Source of the DNA: a virus
IMG/VR virus record: IMGVR_UViG_3300035703_000006
Coordinates: 1 to 64,000 of that record
Direction: 5' to 3' (one strand)
DNA: 64,000 nt
The position numbers and the translations under genes were made by a program. This document shows positions 42,001 through 50,874 of the stretch, one piece after another. Each line of letters opens with the position of its first letter. Positions within the stretch are counted from its first letter, which is position 1. Under the pieces are notes generated by a model. The model did no database searches. It saw only the letters and a program-made list of their open reading frames with translations, and was not told where the DNA came from.

Positions 42001-45000
42001 GTGTAGACTCGTATGATAAAGAAAGATATGGAAAAAATATTTCTTTTGTTGGTTCAAATAGTTTAAGTGATGTTATTGATCTGAGACCAAGAGTTTCTTC
42101 ATATTCTGGTGTATATTCCCCATTTGAATACCAATCAAGAAATTTTGAAACAATAAATTCATCAAAAAATATATTTTCAAATAACAAAGATATTAATTTA
42201 TCTTATGAATATTACTTACCAAGAATTGATAAATTATATTTAAATAAATACGGAATATTTTTCTTAAATAAAGGAGTTCCATCCAAAGAACCAAAAGAAC
42301 CAAATTCTTTGGATTCTTCTCTGGAAGTTGCCACAATTAGATTACCTGCATATTTGTACAATACTGAAGATGCATCTATTATATTATCTCCTCACAAGAG
42401 ATATACCATGAGAGATGTCTCTAAATTAGAAGACAGGATAAAAAATATAGAATATTATACTTCACTATCTTTACTAGAATCTGATACTCAGAATCTTTCA
42501 ATTCGTGATCCCCAAACAAAATTAGATAGATTTAAATGTGGTTTTTTTGTTGATAATTTTAGATCATATAATGGTGGGCAAATAAGAAATAGAGACTATA
42601 AATCGAGCATTGACACTGCAAATGGAATTTTAAGACCACCACATTATACAACATCAATTGATTTACTTATAGGATCTGAATCTGTTATTGGATTGGGTTC
42701 AGTAACAAATCCAAATGCAGATCTCCGTTTTGTAGATGATTTTGGTTCACCAAATATAAAAAAAATTGGTAGTCAATTATTGCTGAATTATTCTGAAATA
42801 GAATATGTAAAAAATATATTTGCTACAAGATCTGAAAATGTAAATCCTTTTCACGTTATAAACTGGATTGGATCTATTGAATTAAATCCTTCATCTGATA
42901 CTTGGATTGAAACGAGAAGGACCGATAGGACAATTGATATTGAAGGAAGTTATCAGCAAGCAATTCAACAACTTGGTGTTGATACTAATACAGGTCTTTC
43001 CCCAATAGATTGGAATTCTTGGGAAACAAATTGGACTGGAGAAAGTATATCTAATGGTCCAGAATTAGGAAGATTACTTCAAGGTTCAACTAATTTGGGG
43101 ACCACCACTAATGATCCAGGAGGAGGAAGAAGATTAGTTACAGACACAACTACTTTTAGAGATAACTTTTTGACTTTTAGTGAGCAAACTGTAACCCGAA
43201 CTGGAACGAGTACAAGAAATGGTATTCAATTTAGAGTATCGGAAAAATTTGATTCTACTAATTTGGGAGATAGGGTAGTTTCTAGAGAAATTATCAAAAA
43301 AATGAGATCTAGAAATATTGAAATTATCGCAAGAAGATTAAAACCTTCTTCTAGATTTTATTGTTTTTTTGATAGTGTAGATTTAACTTCTTATGTAGTT
43401 CCAAAACTTTTAGAAGTTTCTATGGTTAGTGGCACTTTCTCCTCTGGAGAAACAATAGTTGGAACTTTGGGGTCAAAAAGTATAAAATTTAGACTTTCTC
43501 AGCAAAATCACAAATATGGTCCATATAATTCCCCTACAGAAGTTTATACAGAAAATCCATATCAACCTTCAAATTTATTATCAAATTCATATTCATCAAC
43601 AACAACAATTTTAAATGTTGATACTGCTAGTTTATCAATAAACTCTGAGTCTAACTTTTATGGATCAGTAATTCAAGGAATGCAAATTGTTGGACAAACT
43701 AGTAATGCAATCGCAACTATTTCTGATATCAGGTTAATAAGCGATTCTTCTGGAGTTTTTATTGGTTCTTTATTGATTCCCGATTCTACTATTCCTTCAA
43801 CACCTTCATTCGAAACCGGAACAAAGACTCTTGTGTTAACAACTAGTTCTACGAACTCTACGGTTATAACTTCAAATGAAAGCACTGCAGAAACTAATTT
43901 TTACTCAGAAGGTGCTCTAGATAATGTTGAAAATTCAACTCTTCGCATTAAAAACGCAAATATAGAAAGATTACCAAGAACAGAATCAATATTGGCTTCA
44001 GAAACTGAAACCAATTTAGTGGCAGATACCACTTCAGTAACTAGAACAACACAAAGCCAAAGATGGGTTGATCCATTAGCACAATCATTCGAAGTTGCAG
44101 ATAGAAATGGGGTATTTATAACAAAATGTGATATTTACTTTAAAACAAAGGATACCAAAGGAATTCCTGTAACTCTTCAAATTAGAACTATGAGAGATGG
44201 AACTCCAACTCAAGAAATTCTACCTTTTGGTGAAGTTGTTCTAAATGCAAAAGATGTAAATATTTCCGAAGATGGAACTATTCCCACTACATTTACGTTC
44301 TCTTCTCCAATTTATCTCGAACCAGTAGGTAGTGGGTATGCAATTGCATTGGTTTCATCTTCAAATGAATATAATGTTTGGATTTCTAGAATGGGTGAAA
44401 CTGATATTTCCACAATAAACAATCCCGATTCTGAAAAAGTAATTGTTTCGCAGCAACCAACTCTTGGTTCTTTATTTAAATCACAAAATGGTTCTACTTG
44501 GGAACCAAGTCAATTAGAAGACTTGAAATTTACTTTATATAGAGCAAATTTTGTAACTTCGCCAGCATCAATTAGATTTTATAATCCAGAACTAGCAGTT
44601 GGAAATAACCAAATAGTTTCATTAAGACCAAATCCAATCAATACAAATTCAAATTCGGCATTAGTTGGAATTGGAACTAGTTTATCTTCTGCTCAGCAAA
44701 GTTCTCTCGTTGTTGGGAACACAATAAGCCAAACATCTAATACTAATTTTACTGGAAAATTGAAATCCCTTGTTGGTGCTATTGGAATTAATTCAACATT
44801 AACTTTAACGAATTCTGGAATAGGTTTTACAAGTGGCCCTAAAGTATACTCTAATATAAATCTAGTAACACTTAGTGGATTTGGAAATAATGCAAAAGTA
44901 AATCTTTCTGTATCTGGTGGTGTTGCTGTTGCAGCAACAATCACAAATGGTGGTTCTGGTTATAAGATTGGTGATACATTAACTATAAATTCTTCTGATA

Positions 45001-46565
45001 CAGATGGATTTGGAAAAAATCTAATTTTAACTATACCAAATAATCCTGGAATTATTTCTTCCTTCAATTCAATTCTTATTGATAATATTCAAGGAAAAGT
45101 GAATACATCTGGTTCATATACGTTGACAAATAATGGTTCAGAATTAACTAGTGCAACAGTAGTCAGTTCTCTTGAATTGACTAACGGATTATACTTTAAA
45201 GTCAATCACAATAATCATGGAATGTATGCAGCAAATAATCAAGTAATCTTAAGTGGAATTGAATCTGATTATTCTCCAGAAACTTTGGTAAGTGACTATT
45301 CTTCTACATCTACTGATAATATTGTAGTTTCTTCTGGTTCTATATTTGCAACTTTTGAAAATGTTGGAGTTGCATCAACAAATCCAGGATATGTTTTAAT
45401 TGATCAAGAAATTATTAAATATACTGGAGTTTCTGGAAATTCATTAACTGGAATAACAGGAAACAGAGGAATAGATGGAACAATACCAACTTTACATAAG
45501 GCAAAATCTTTAGTATTTAAATATGAAATGAATGGCATTTCATTAAGGAGAATTAATAAAACTCACACATTTACTGATGTCGATGTAAGTAATTATCCTA
45601 TTGAAATGGATTCTTATTATTTGAAAGTTGACACATCATCCAAAACAGGGACAGATAGAACTGCTGGAAGTGCTGTTGGACCAGAACTATTTTTCAATCA
45701 ATCAAAATCTTGTGGTTCGTATTTATCTAACACACCACAACTAAATTCATTAATTGGTCCAAAAGCAACTCAAAACATAGTATTTAATAATGTCAGACCA
45801 AACATAATCACAATGTTGCCAAATATGACCTCAATAGATACCAAATTAAGGACAACATCTGCGACTAGTGTAAATGGAACTGAATTGTCATTTTTTGATG
45901 CTGGTTTTGATAATATTTCTTTGAATTCAAATAATGAATTTAATTCGGTAAGAATGATATGCTCCAAGGTCAATGAAGAATTTCATTTAAATTCTTTACC
46001 TGGAAATAAATCATTGACGATTGAATTATCTTTACAAACAAATGATTCTAAGGTTTCTCCTGTAATTGATTTTGATCGTGTAAGTTTAATTACAACTATG
46101 AATAGAATTGATTCCCCTGTCAAAAATTACTTATCTGATCCAAGAATCAATCAACTGACTGGTGATCCAAATTCTGCAATTTACTTATCAAAGATAGTAA
46201 AGTTAGAAAAATCATCAGATAATTTAAAAGTTTTATTCGATGCATATAGAAATAAATCTAATGATTTTAGAGTTCTATATCGTTTATTGAGAAATGATAC
46301 TCCAGATGAACAGCAAGTGTGGGAGTTTTTCCCAGGTTATGATAATTTAGATCAAAATAGCAATGTTATAGATCCATCTAAAAACAATGGAAAACCAGAT
46401 AGATTTGTGCCATCATCTAATACTATAGATGATTATGGAAATTATGAATTTACCGCAAAAAATTTACCACTATTCAATGGATTTCAAATTAAAATTATTA
46501 TGGCAGGAACAAATCAGGCACAAGTTCCCTACATTAAAGATCTTCGCATTATTGCAACAATATGA
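39093..46565 (+). CDS. Giant DUF4815-like virion structural protein, downstream of gp8 (gp10 region)
   Basis: 2490 residues. The first 350 (VSPYFDDFSDQKGYQRVLFK, GTPIQSRELTTLQSILQNQI and GQIGYDDQYYSVQIDESH) match the N-terminal domain of DUF4815-type phage structural proteins. It contains at least one GxGY repeat (ITNGGSGYKIGDTLTI) and a GYVLIDQEIIKYTG module near 2083-2143. T4 has gp9 and gp10 in this position, so it may be a fused or expanded wedge/pin protein. Beta-rich, non-cytoplasmic, no membrane segment. Confidence 0.7.
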   Translation: MPQNTNLNVSPYFDDFSDQKGYQRVLFKPGTPIQSRELTTLQSILQNQIEKFGKHFFKEGSVVIPGQIGYDDQYYSVQIDESHLGIPVSSYIEKFIGKSIQGETSGITAVVENYITNEESERGNYTLYVKYKNSSSTNFTTRTFIDGENLISLEDVDYTLSAIQRNTSFATAIISNSTSIGSAAKIEEGVYFIRGFFLNVKKQTIILNQYDNKPSYRVGLFIDEEIAVSSNSYNDLFDNAQGFSNYSAPGADRLKISLSLIKKPLDDFNDENFVELMRLNSGILIKFVNDSDYNLLKNEFARRTYDESGDYYIKPFNVHLKESLNDKIGNNGIYSEKQKTTQGNVPSDDLSCLSISPGKAYVRGYEIETISNISVDIEKPRTTEKVSNSSVPFNIGRKIIVNNVFGSIPVGFGTTSQVSLYSDRTSTVGVSSGSKIGVARVYDFKLKNSEYSNAATQFELFLYDIQTYTKLTLNSTLTSLSTPAFIEGKSSGASGYLVSNVSNSSELILYQVSGSFISNEQLKSNGEDLDRVVSSLTDYNLSDVHQIIANETTGIGTFTSDPLLSLQTLLAPSGAQFSISSGGVVKSGQENFYVGIKVGDIVSYTKQGDIVPTYNKVSAISTSGKTITITPTTSVSGICSGSLPASDIAVNDFKKVSLEILNNQNAFLYSKLSDSNVSNVDLTGSEIIIRKSYQIPSSSFSSGSYSQVLETDPNLTLLPFDEEDYNLSFSDGVTPPLDDQKLTISGRTISIQGISPNSNSSILTATFKKINTSSRKKIYNRCSSLIVNKTLSGINTSTNGLTKSNIYGLRVEDKEISLNVPEVERIIGVYESSTSSDPVLPNITLTNLNSNILNLVKGERIIGNDSNAVAVVVSSNSTNIVELSYLNENLFYIGENVTFEESKVSGKIDSIIVGDRNIKNNYILDEGQRLEYLDFSRIIRKNEFSPPTKKLKIIFNNYTINSADDGDLVSVDSYDKERYGKNISFVGSNSLSDVIDLRPRVSSYSGVYSPFEYQSRNFETINSSKNIFSNNKDINLSYEYYLPRIDKLYLNKYGIFFLNKGVPSKEPKEPNSLDSSLEVATIRLPAYLYNTEDASIILSPHKRYTMRDVSKLEDRIKNIEYYTSLSLLESDTQNLSIRDPQTKLDRFKCGFFVDNFRSYNGGQIRNRDYKSSIDTANGILRPPHYTTSIDLLIGSESVIGLGSVTNPNADLRFVDDFGSPNIKKIGSQLLLNYSEIEYVKNIFATRSENVNPFHVINWIGSIELNPSSDTWIETRRTDRTIDIEGSYQQAIQQLGVDTNTGLSPIDWNSWETNWTGESISNGPELGRLLQGSTNLGTTTNDPGGGRRLVTDTTTFRDNFLTFSEQTVTRTGTSTRNGIQFRVSEKFDSTNLGDRVVSREIIKKMRSRNIEIIARRLKPSSRFYCFFDSVDLTSYVVPKLLEVSMVSGTFSSGETIVGTLGSKSIKFRLSQQNHKYGPYNSPTEVYTENPYQPSNLLSNSYSSTTTILNVDTASLSINSESNFYGSVIQGMQIVGQTSNAIATISDIRLISDSSGVFIGSLLIPDSTIPSTPSFETGTKTLVLTTSSTNSTVITSNESTAETNFYSEGALDNVENSTLRIKNANIERLPRTESILASETETNLVADTTSVTRTTQSQRWVDPLAQSFEVADRNGVFITKCDIYFKTKDTKGIPVTLQIRTMRDGTPTQEILPFGEVVLNAKDVNISEDGTIPTTFTFSSPIYLEPVGSGYAIALVSSSNEYNVWISRMGETDISTINNPDSEKVIVSQQPTLGSLFKSQNGSTWEPSQLEDLKFTLYRANFVTSPASIRFYNPELAVGNNQIVSLRPNPINTNSNSALVGIGTSLSSAQQSSLVVGNTISQTSNTNFTGKLKSLVGAIGINSTLTLTNSGIGFTSGPKVYSNINLVTLSGFGNNAKVNLSVSGGVAVAATITNGGSGYKIGDTLTINSSDTDGFGKNLILTIPNNPGIISSFNSILIDNIQGKVNTSGSYTLTNNGSELTSATVVSSLELTNGLYFKVNHNNHGMYAANNQVILSGIESDYSPETLVSDYSSTSTDNIVVSSGSIFATFENVGVASTNPGYVLIDQEIIKYTGVSGNSLTGITGNRGIDGTIPTLHKAKSLVFKYEMNGISLRRINKTHTFTDVDVSNYPIEMDSYYLKVDTSSKTGTDRTAGSAVGPELFFNQSKSCGSYLSNTPQLNSLIGPKATQNIVFNNVRPNIITMLPNMTSIDTKLRTTSATSVNGTELSFFDAGFDNISLNSNNEFNSVRMICSKVNEEFHLNSLPGNKSLTIELSLQTNDSKVSPVIDFDRVSLITTMNRIDSPVKNYLSDPRINQLTGDPNSAIYLSKIVKLEKSSDNLKVLFDAYRNKSNDFRVLYRLLRNDTPDEQQVWEFFPGYDNLDQNSNVIDPSKNNGKPDRFVPSSNTIDDYGNYEFTAKNLPLFNGFQIKIIMAGTNQAQVPYIKDLRIIATI

Positions 46566-46762
46566 TACCAGTAGAAGGACATAAAGGTCTCTATAGAGAT
46601 GAAAACACTAATGCAATTGTAAATTGCAATGATTATCAGTATGAAGAATATTTGAAATTAAAAAACGAATCTCTATCAGAAAAACAAGAAATTGAAAATT
46701 TAAAAAATGAGTTGAATGAGATTAAAAGTTTACTAAAGCATTTAATAAATAATCAATCATAA
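46562..46762 (+). CDS. Small coiled-coil protein (66 aa)
   Basis: Starts in a 4-nt ATGA overlap. The N-terminal half VEGHKGLYRDENTNAIVNCN resembles a small conserved segment in cyanophage genomes. The C-terminal half is a coiled coil (KQEIENLKNELNEIKSLLKH). Possibly a virion accessory factor. The function is not known. Confidence 0.65.
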   Translation: MIPVEGHKGLYRDENTNAIVNCNDYQYEEYLKLKNESLSEKQEIENLKNELNEIKSLLKHLINNQS

Positions 46763-46765
46763 ATA
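46758..46765 (+). promoter_or_regulatory. Late promoter CATAAATA
   Basis: CATAAATA overlaps the stop of the coiled-coil gene and lies 27 nt before ATG 46793. Confidence 0.65.
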
Positions 46766-46792
46766 TTATAGAATAAAGGGGTTGTTGATAAA

Positions 46793-47146
46793 ATGTCTGT
46801 ATACGTAGTTAATATAGTGATTCCGTATGGATCAGACTTCAATCAATCATTTTTTCTTGAAGACGCAGAGTCAAATTCATCTCTTAATTTGACAAATTAT
46901 AGTGTGTATTCAATGATTAAAAAAAGTCCATTATCATTAACTACTTCAGCAAATTTTAATGTATCTGTAGTTGCTCCTGCAACTCAGGGACAGATTTTAA
47001 TTTCTTTGGCATCTAGTATCACTTCTTCATTAAAACCAGGAAGATATTCTTATGATATATTGATAAAAAACAATTCAACTGGAATAAAAACTAGAGTAGT
47101 AGAAGGGAGTGCCTTAGTTACACCAGGAATTACAACAGCGGCATAG
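46793..47146 (+). CDS. Small beta-sandwich structural protein (117 aa)
   Basis: The pattern VVNIVIPYGSDFNQSFFLED, then NLTNYSVYSMIKKSPLS and LKPGRYSYDILIKNN resembles a beta-sandwich seen in phage baseplate-upper/BppU-like proteins. It precedes the gp13 gene. Assigned as virion structural from pattern and position only. Confidence 0.6.
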   Translation: MSVYVVNIVIPYGSDFNQSFFLEDAESNSSLNLTNYSVYSMIKKSPLSLTTSANFNVSVVAPATQGQILISLASSITSSLKPGRYSYDILIKNNSTGIKTRVVEGSALVTPGITTAA

Positions 47147-47151
47147 AAAAA

Positions 47152-47967
47152 ATGGCTCAACCATCAACAAGACAAGGATTAATTGATTATTGTTTAAGAA
47201 AACTGGGATATCCAGTTTTAGAAATAAATGTAGATGACGATCAGATTGATGATTTAGTTGATGATGCAATTCAATATTTTAATGAAAGGCATTTTGATGG
47301 GATGGAAAGGGTTTATCTTAAACATAAATTGACTCCAGAAGAAAAAAATATAGTAAGAACAGGTGTCACTACAACTAGCGCAACTACAAATGTTGGTATA
47401 ACTTCAATATCATATGAAGAATCAAATAATTTTATACAACTTCCAGATAGTGTAATCGGTGTTTTCAATGTTTTTAAATCAGATGCAAATACAATATCAA
47501 GTGGATTATTTAATATAAAATATCAATTATTCTTAAATGATTTGTATTATTATGGAGCATTGGATTTATTAAACTATGCAATGGTTAAAACCCATCTTGA
47601 AGATATTAGTAGGATTATTACTCCTGATGTTCAATTAAGATTTAATAAAAAACAACATAGATTGTATTTGGATATTGATTGGGCTATGGTTAATAGCAAT
47701 AGTTATATTATTATTGATTGTTTTAGATTCGTAGATCCCTCAGATTTTCCAAAAGTCTATAATGATTGGTGGTTGAAAAAATATTTAACTTCATTAATTA
47801 AAAGACAATGGGGTATAAATATGAGTAAATTTCAGGGAGTTCAACTTCCTGGAGGAATTACTTTAAATGGAAGACAACTATATGATGACGCAGTTTTAGA
47901 ATTGGAAAAACTTGAAGAACAACTACATAACGAATATGAATTACCACCTATGGATATGATTGGATAA
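47152..47967 (+). CDS. gp13: Neck protein gp13
   Basis: 271 residues (T4 gp13: 309). The N-terminus STRQGLIDYCLRKLGYPVLE then VDDDQIDDLVDDAIQYFNER is characteristic of gp13 in T4-like cyanophages. gp13 completes the head portal and joins the tail. It overlaps gp14 by one base (stop TAATG). Confidence 0.9.
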   Translation: MAQPSTRQGLIDYCLRKLGYPVLEINVDDDQIDDLVDDAIQYFNERHFDGMERVYLKHKLTPEEKNIVRTGVTTTSATTNVGITSISYEESNNFIQLPDSVIGVFNVFKSDANTISSGLFNIKYQLFLNDLYYYGALDLLNYAMVKTHLEDISRIITPDVQLRFNKKQHRLYLDIDWAMVNSNSYIIIDCFRFVDPSDFPKVYNDWWLKKYLTSLIKRQWGINMSKFQGVQLPGGITLNGRQLYDDAVLELEKLEEQLHNEYELPPMDMIG

Positions 47968-49343
47968 TGACACCACTAAATCCTTATTTTTTACACGGAT
48001 CTTCAAGTGAACAAAGACTTGTTCAAGATTTAATTAATGAACAATTGAGAATGTATGGGCAAGATGTAGTCTACATGCCCAGAAAATTAATTAATGAAAA
48101 AACTATCATCAAGGAAGCAATTGTTTCTAAATTTGATGATAGTTTTAGAATAGAAGCATACGTAATGAATTTTGAAGGATTTGGAGGGCAAGGTGACATT
48201 TTAAGCAAATTTGGTGTCAGAACAACAGATGAATTAAATTTAATAATATCAAAAGAAAGATATGAAGATTTTATTTCCCCCTTTTTAATTTCAGATTCAA
48301 AAATAAAAGTTGCAACAAGACCACAAGAGGGAGATCTTATATATTTTCCACTCGATAATTCACTTTTTGAAATTAAGTACGTAGAGGGAAAACAACCATT
48401 TTATCAATTAAATAATTTATATGTTTATCAATTAAAATGTGAAATATTTGAATATGAAGATGAAAATATTTCTACCACAATTGATGAAGTTGACCAATCA
48501 GTTAAGGATTTTGGATATATTCAAACCATCACAATGGTATCTTCTGCATCTACATCAGCAACAGCAAGTATTTCATATTTACCAACAGAAAAATCAATTC
48601 AGTATATTGATCTCATTAATGACGGAACTGGATATTTAACGACTCCATTAATTCGTATTGAAAAAGCACCTGCTGGAGGAATTGATGCCACAGCAGTTGC
48701 AATTATGACTTACAGACCACCAAGAAAAGGAAGTTCTATTGATAAAATTTTACTTATAAATCCTGGTGCTGGTTATACTATGACACCAAAAGTTGAAATT
48801 TTAAGTGATACTGGAACTGGTGGAATTGCAACGGCAGTTATTTCTACTGGATCTCTTGGTCAAATATCAATACTAACTAGTGGATCTGGATATTCTTCTG
48901 CACCAAATGTTGCAATTACTTCTGCACCAGCAGGCGGATCAAATGCGACAGCACAGGCATTTATTAATTCTGCAGGAATAGTAACTGCAATTAGATTCGT
49001 AAACTCTGGTGCTGGATACACTTCTATACCCAGTGTCACTTTATCTTCCCCTGTTGGAACTTCAACTGGCAATTTCATCTTTAACGAAGCAGTCAAAGGT
49101 GTTTCTACCGGAACAACCGCATATGTTAAAAATTGGGATGCTGATACAAAAGTCCTTAAAGTTTCAATTGCAAATGGAAACTTTGCTTTAGGGGAACTTA
49201 TAGTTGGGTCAAAAGCAACTCACAAAGTCTTTTCAATTCAATCTGATGATTTATATGATCCATATGCGGAAAATATTCAAATAGAAAACGAGTCCGATAC
49301 TATATTAGATTTTACTCAAAGAAATCCTTTTGGTGATTACTAA
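47967..49343 (+). CDS. gp14: Neck protein gp14, enlarged by GxGY repeats
   Basis: 458 residues, against 256 for T4. The first 150 residues (PYFLHGSSSEQRLVQDLINE, then FGVRTTDELNLIISKERYED) are gp14-like. About 150 residues with four GxGY repeats at about 217, 265, 303 and 346 (LINDGTGYLT, INPGAGYTM and others) are inserted. The C-terminus YDPYAENIQIENESDTILDF ends FGDY as in the family. gp14 makes the collar ring with gp13. Confidence 0.85.
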   Translation: MTPLNPYFLHGSSSEQRLVQDLINEQLRMYGQDVVYMPRKLINEKTIIKEAIVSKFDDSFRIEAYVMNFEGFGGQGDILSKFGVRTTDELNLIISKERYEDFISPFLISDSKIKVATRPQEGDLIYFPLDNSLFEIKYVEGKQPFYQLNNLYVYQLKCEIFEYEDENISTTIDEVDQSVKDFGYIQTITMVSSASTSATASISYLPTEKSIQYIDLINDGTGYLTTPLIRIEKAPAGGIDATAVAIMTYRPPRKGSSIDKILLINPGAGYTMTPKVEILSDTGTGGIATAVISTGSLGQISILTSGSGYSSAPNVAITSAPAGGSNATAQAFINSAGIVTAIRFVNSGAGYTSIPSVTLSSPVGTSTGNFIFNEAVKGVSTGTTAYVKNWDADTKVLKVSIANGNFALGELIVGSKATHKVFSIQSDDLYDPYAENIQIENESDTILDFTQRNPFGDY

Positions 49344-49352
49344 TTGCAATTA

Positions 49353-49360
49353 CTAAATAA
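49353..49360 (+). promoter_or_regulatory. Late promoter-like CTAAATAA
   Basis: Weak late -10 variant 17 nt before ATG 49378. Confidence 0.45.
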
Positions 49361-49377
49361 TTATAAAGTGTTTGATT

Positions 49378-50436
49378 ATGTTAGGAACGTATAGTTATCA
49401 CGAAATTATAAGGAAGACAATCATATCTTTTGGTACGCTTTTTAATAATATTTTAATTAAGCACGAAGAGCAAGATGGAACTGATTATAGTTTAATTAAA
49501 GTTCCTATTGCGTATGGACCTATTCAAAAGTTTTTAGCAAGATTAGAACAAAAACCAGATTTAAGAAAAAGAGTTGCTTTGACTCTTCCTCGTATGTCTT
49601 TTGAATTATCAAGTATTAATTATGATGCAAGTAGAAAAGTTTCTACATTACAAACATTTAAAGCATTAAATTCAGAAAATCAAAATAAAGCAGTTAAGGT
49701 TTATATGCCAGTCCCATATAATTTGGGGATAAAATTAAGCATAATGGCAAAATATAATGATGATATGCTTCAAATTTTAGAACAAATTTTACCATTTTTT
49801 CAACCATCATTCTCATTAACAATCGATTTAGTATCATCCATTGGAGAAAAAAAAGATGTTCCAATGATATTAGAAAACATTCAAATGGAAGATAATTATG
49901 AAAGTGATTTTACAACAAGAAGAGTTTTAATTTATACTTTAAATTTTGTTGCTAAAACATATATTTTTGGTCCGATTGCAGATAGTACAGATGCGTTAAT
50001 CAAAAAAGTTCAAGTTGATTATTATACTGATACTAATACAAAAAATTCTTCAAGACAATTGCGATATACTGCAACTCCAAGAGCAATTAAAGACTACAAT
50101 AACGATAATACAACCACTTTAGCAGAAGAAATTAATGAATATGTTACAGAAATTGAAGTTTCCAATGCATCCTTATTAACTGCTAATACTTATATTATGA
50201 TAGAAAAAGAAGAAATGTTTATTAAGAATATTGATGGAAATACTTTAAAAGTATTAAGAGGACAGGACAATACTATTGCAATATCTCATCCAATAAATTC
50301 TTCAGTTGATATAATAAATGCAACTGATAATAATTTAATTGAACCAGATGATGATTTTGGATTTAGTGAAAATTATTTTGATTTTGGTGATGGTAAAATC
50401 TATAGCACAACAAAGGGAGTTGATGTATCGTTATGA
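49378..50436 (+). CDS. gp15: Tail-sheath terminator / tail completion protein gp15
   Basis: 352 residues (T4 gp15: 272). MLGTYSYHEIIRKTIISFGT, DYSLIKVPIAYGPIQKFLAR and RVALTLPRMSFELSSINYDA are hallmark segments. An extra stretch at about 261-315 (IMIEKEEMFIKNIDG, then LKVLRGQDN and SHPINSSVDI) carries the same module as the giant proteins. gp15 caps the tail and joins it to the neck. ATG 49378 is chosen over the TTG at 49372. The stop overlaps gp16 (ATGA). Confidence 0.9.
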   Translation: MLGTYSYHEIIRKTIISFGTLFNNILIKHEEQDGTDYSLIKVPIAYGPIQKFLARLEQKPDLRKRVALTLPRMSFELSSINYDASRKVSTLQTFKALNSENQNKAVKVYMPVPYNLGIKLSIMAKYNDDMLQILEQILPFFQPSFSLTIDLVSSIGEKKDVPMILENIQMEDNYESDFTTRRVLIYTLNFVAKTYIFGPIADSTDALIKKVQVDYYTDTNTKNSSRQLRYTATPRAIKDYNNDNTTTLAEEINEYVTEIEVSNASLLTANTYIMIEKEEMFIKNIDGNTLKVLRGQDNTIAISHPINSSVDIINATDNNLIEPDDDFGFSENYFDFGDGKIYSTTKGVDVSL

Positions 50437-50864
50437 AAAGTAAATTTGATAAAATAAACGAAACTCTAAATATAGAATCAACCTCCATAGTGAAAGAGGT
50501 TGAAACAACTAAATCTAAAAATATTCAAAAAGTTGAAGAAAGAATTCCATTAGATTGTTCTGATGAAGATTTTGAATATACAAGAGGTAATTTATATTCT
50601 TTGATAGAGAAAGGACAAGAGGCAATCAATGATATTATGGAATTAGCACATCAAAGTGAAAGTCCAAGAGCATATGAAGTTGCCGGTCAATTAATTAAAA
50701 ATGTTGGTGATGTTACAGATAAATTAATTGATTTGCAGCAAAAAATGAAAAAATTAAAAGAAGAAGATGTAAAAGGTCCAAAAAATGTTACCAATGCTTT
50801 ATTTGTTGGGTCAACAGCAGACTTACAGAAATTACTCAAACAACAATTTATAGACAATAAATAG
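50433..50864 (+). CDS. gp16: Terminase small subunit gp16
   Basis: 143 residues. Acidic, helical C-terminal half (SLIEKGQEAINDIMELAHQS, then RAYEVAGQLIKNVGDVTDKL) as in gp16 of T4-like phages. It recognises viral DNA and activates gp17 packaging ATPase. ATGA overlap with gp15. Confidence 0.85.
   Translation: MKSKFDKINETLNIESTSIVKEVETTKSKNIQKVEERIPLDCSDEDFEYTRGNLYSLIEKGQEAINDIMELAHQSESPRAYEVAGQLIKNVGDVTDKLIDLQQKMKKLKEEDVKGPKNVTNALFVGSTADLQKLLKQQFIDNK
50856..50863 (+). promoter_or_regulatory. Late promoter AATAAATA
   Basis: Overlaps the end of gp16 and lies 12 nt before the ATG at 50875. Confidence 0.55.
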
Positions 50865-50874
50865 TTTAAAAACT

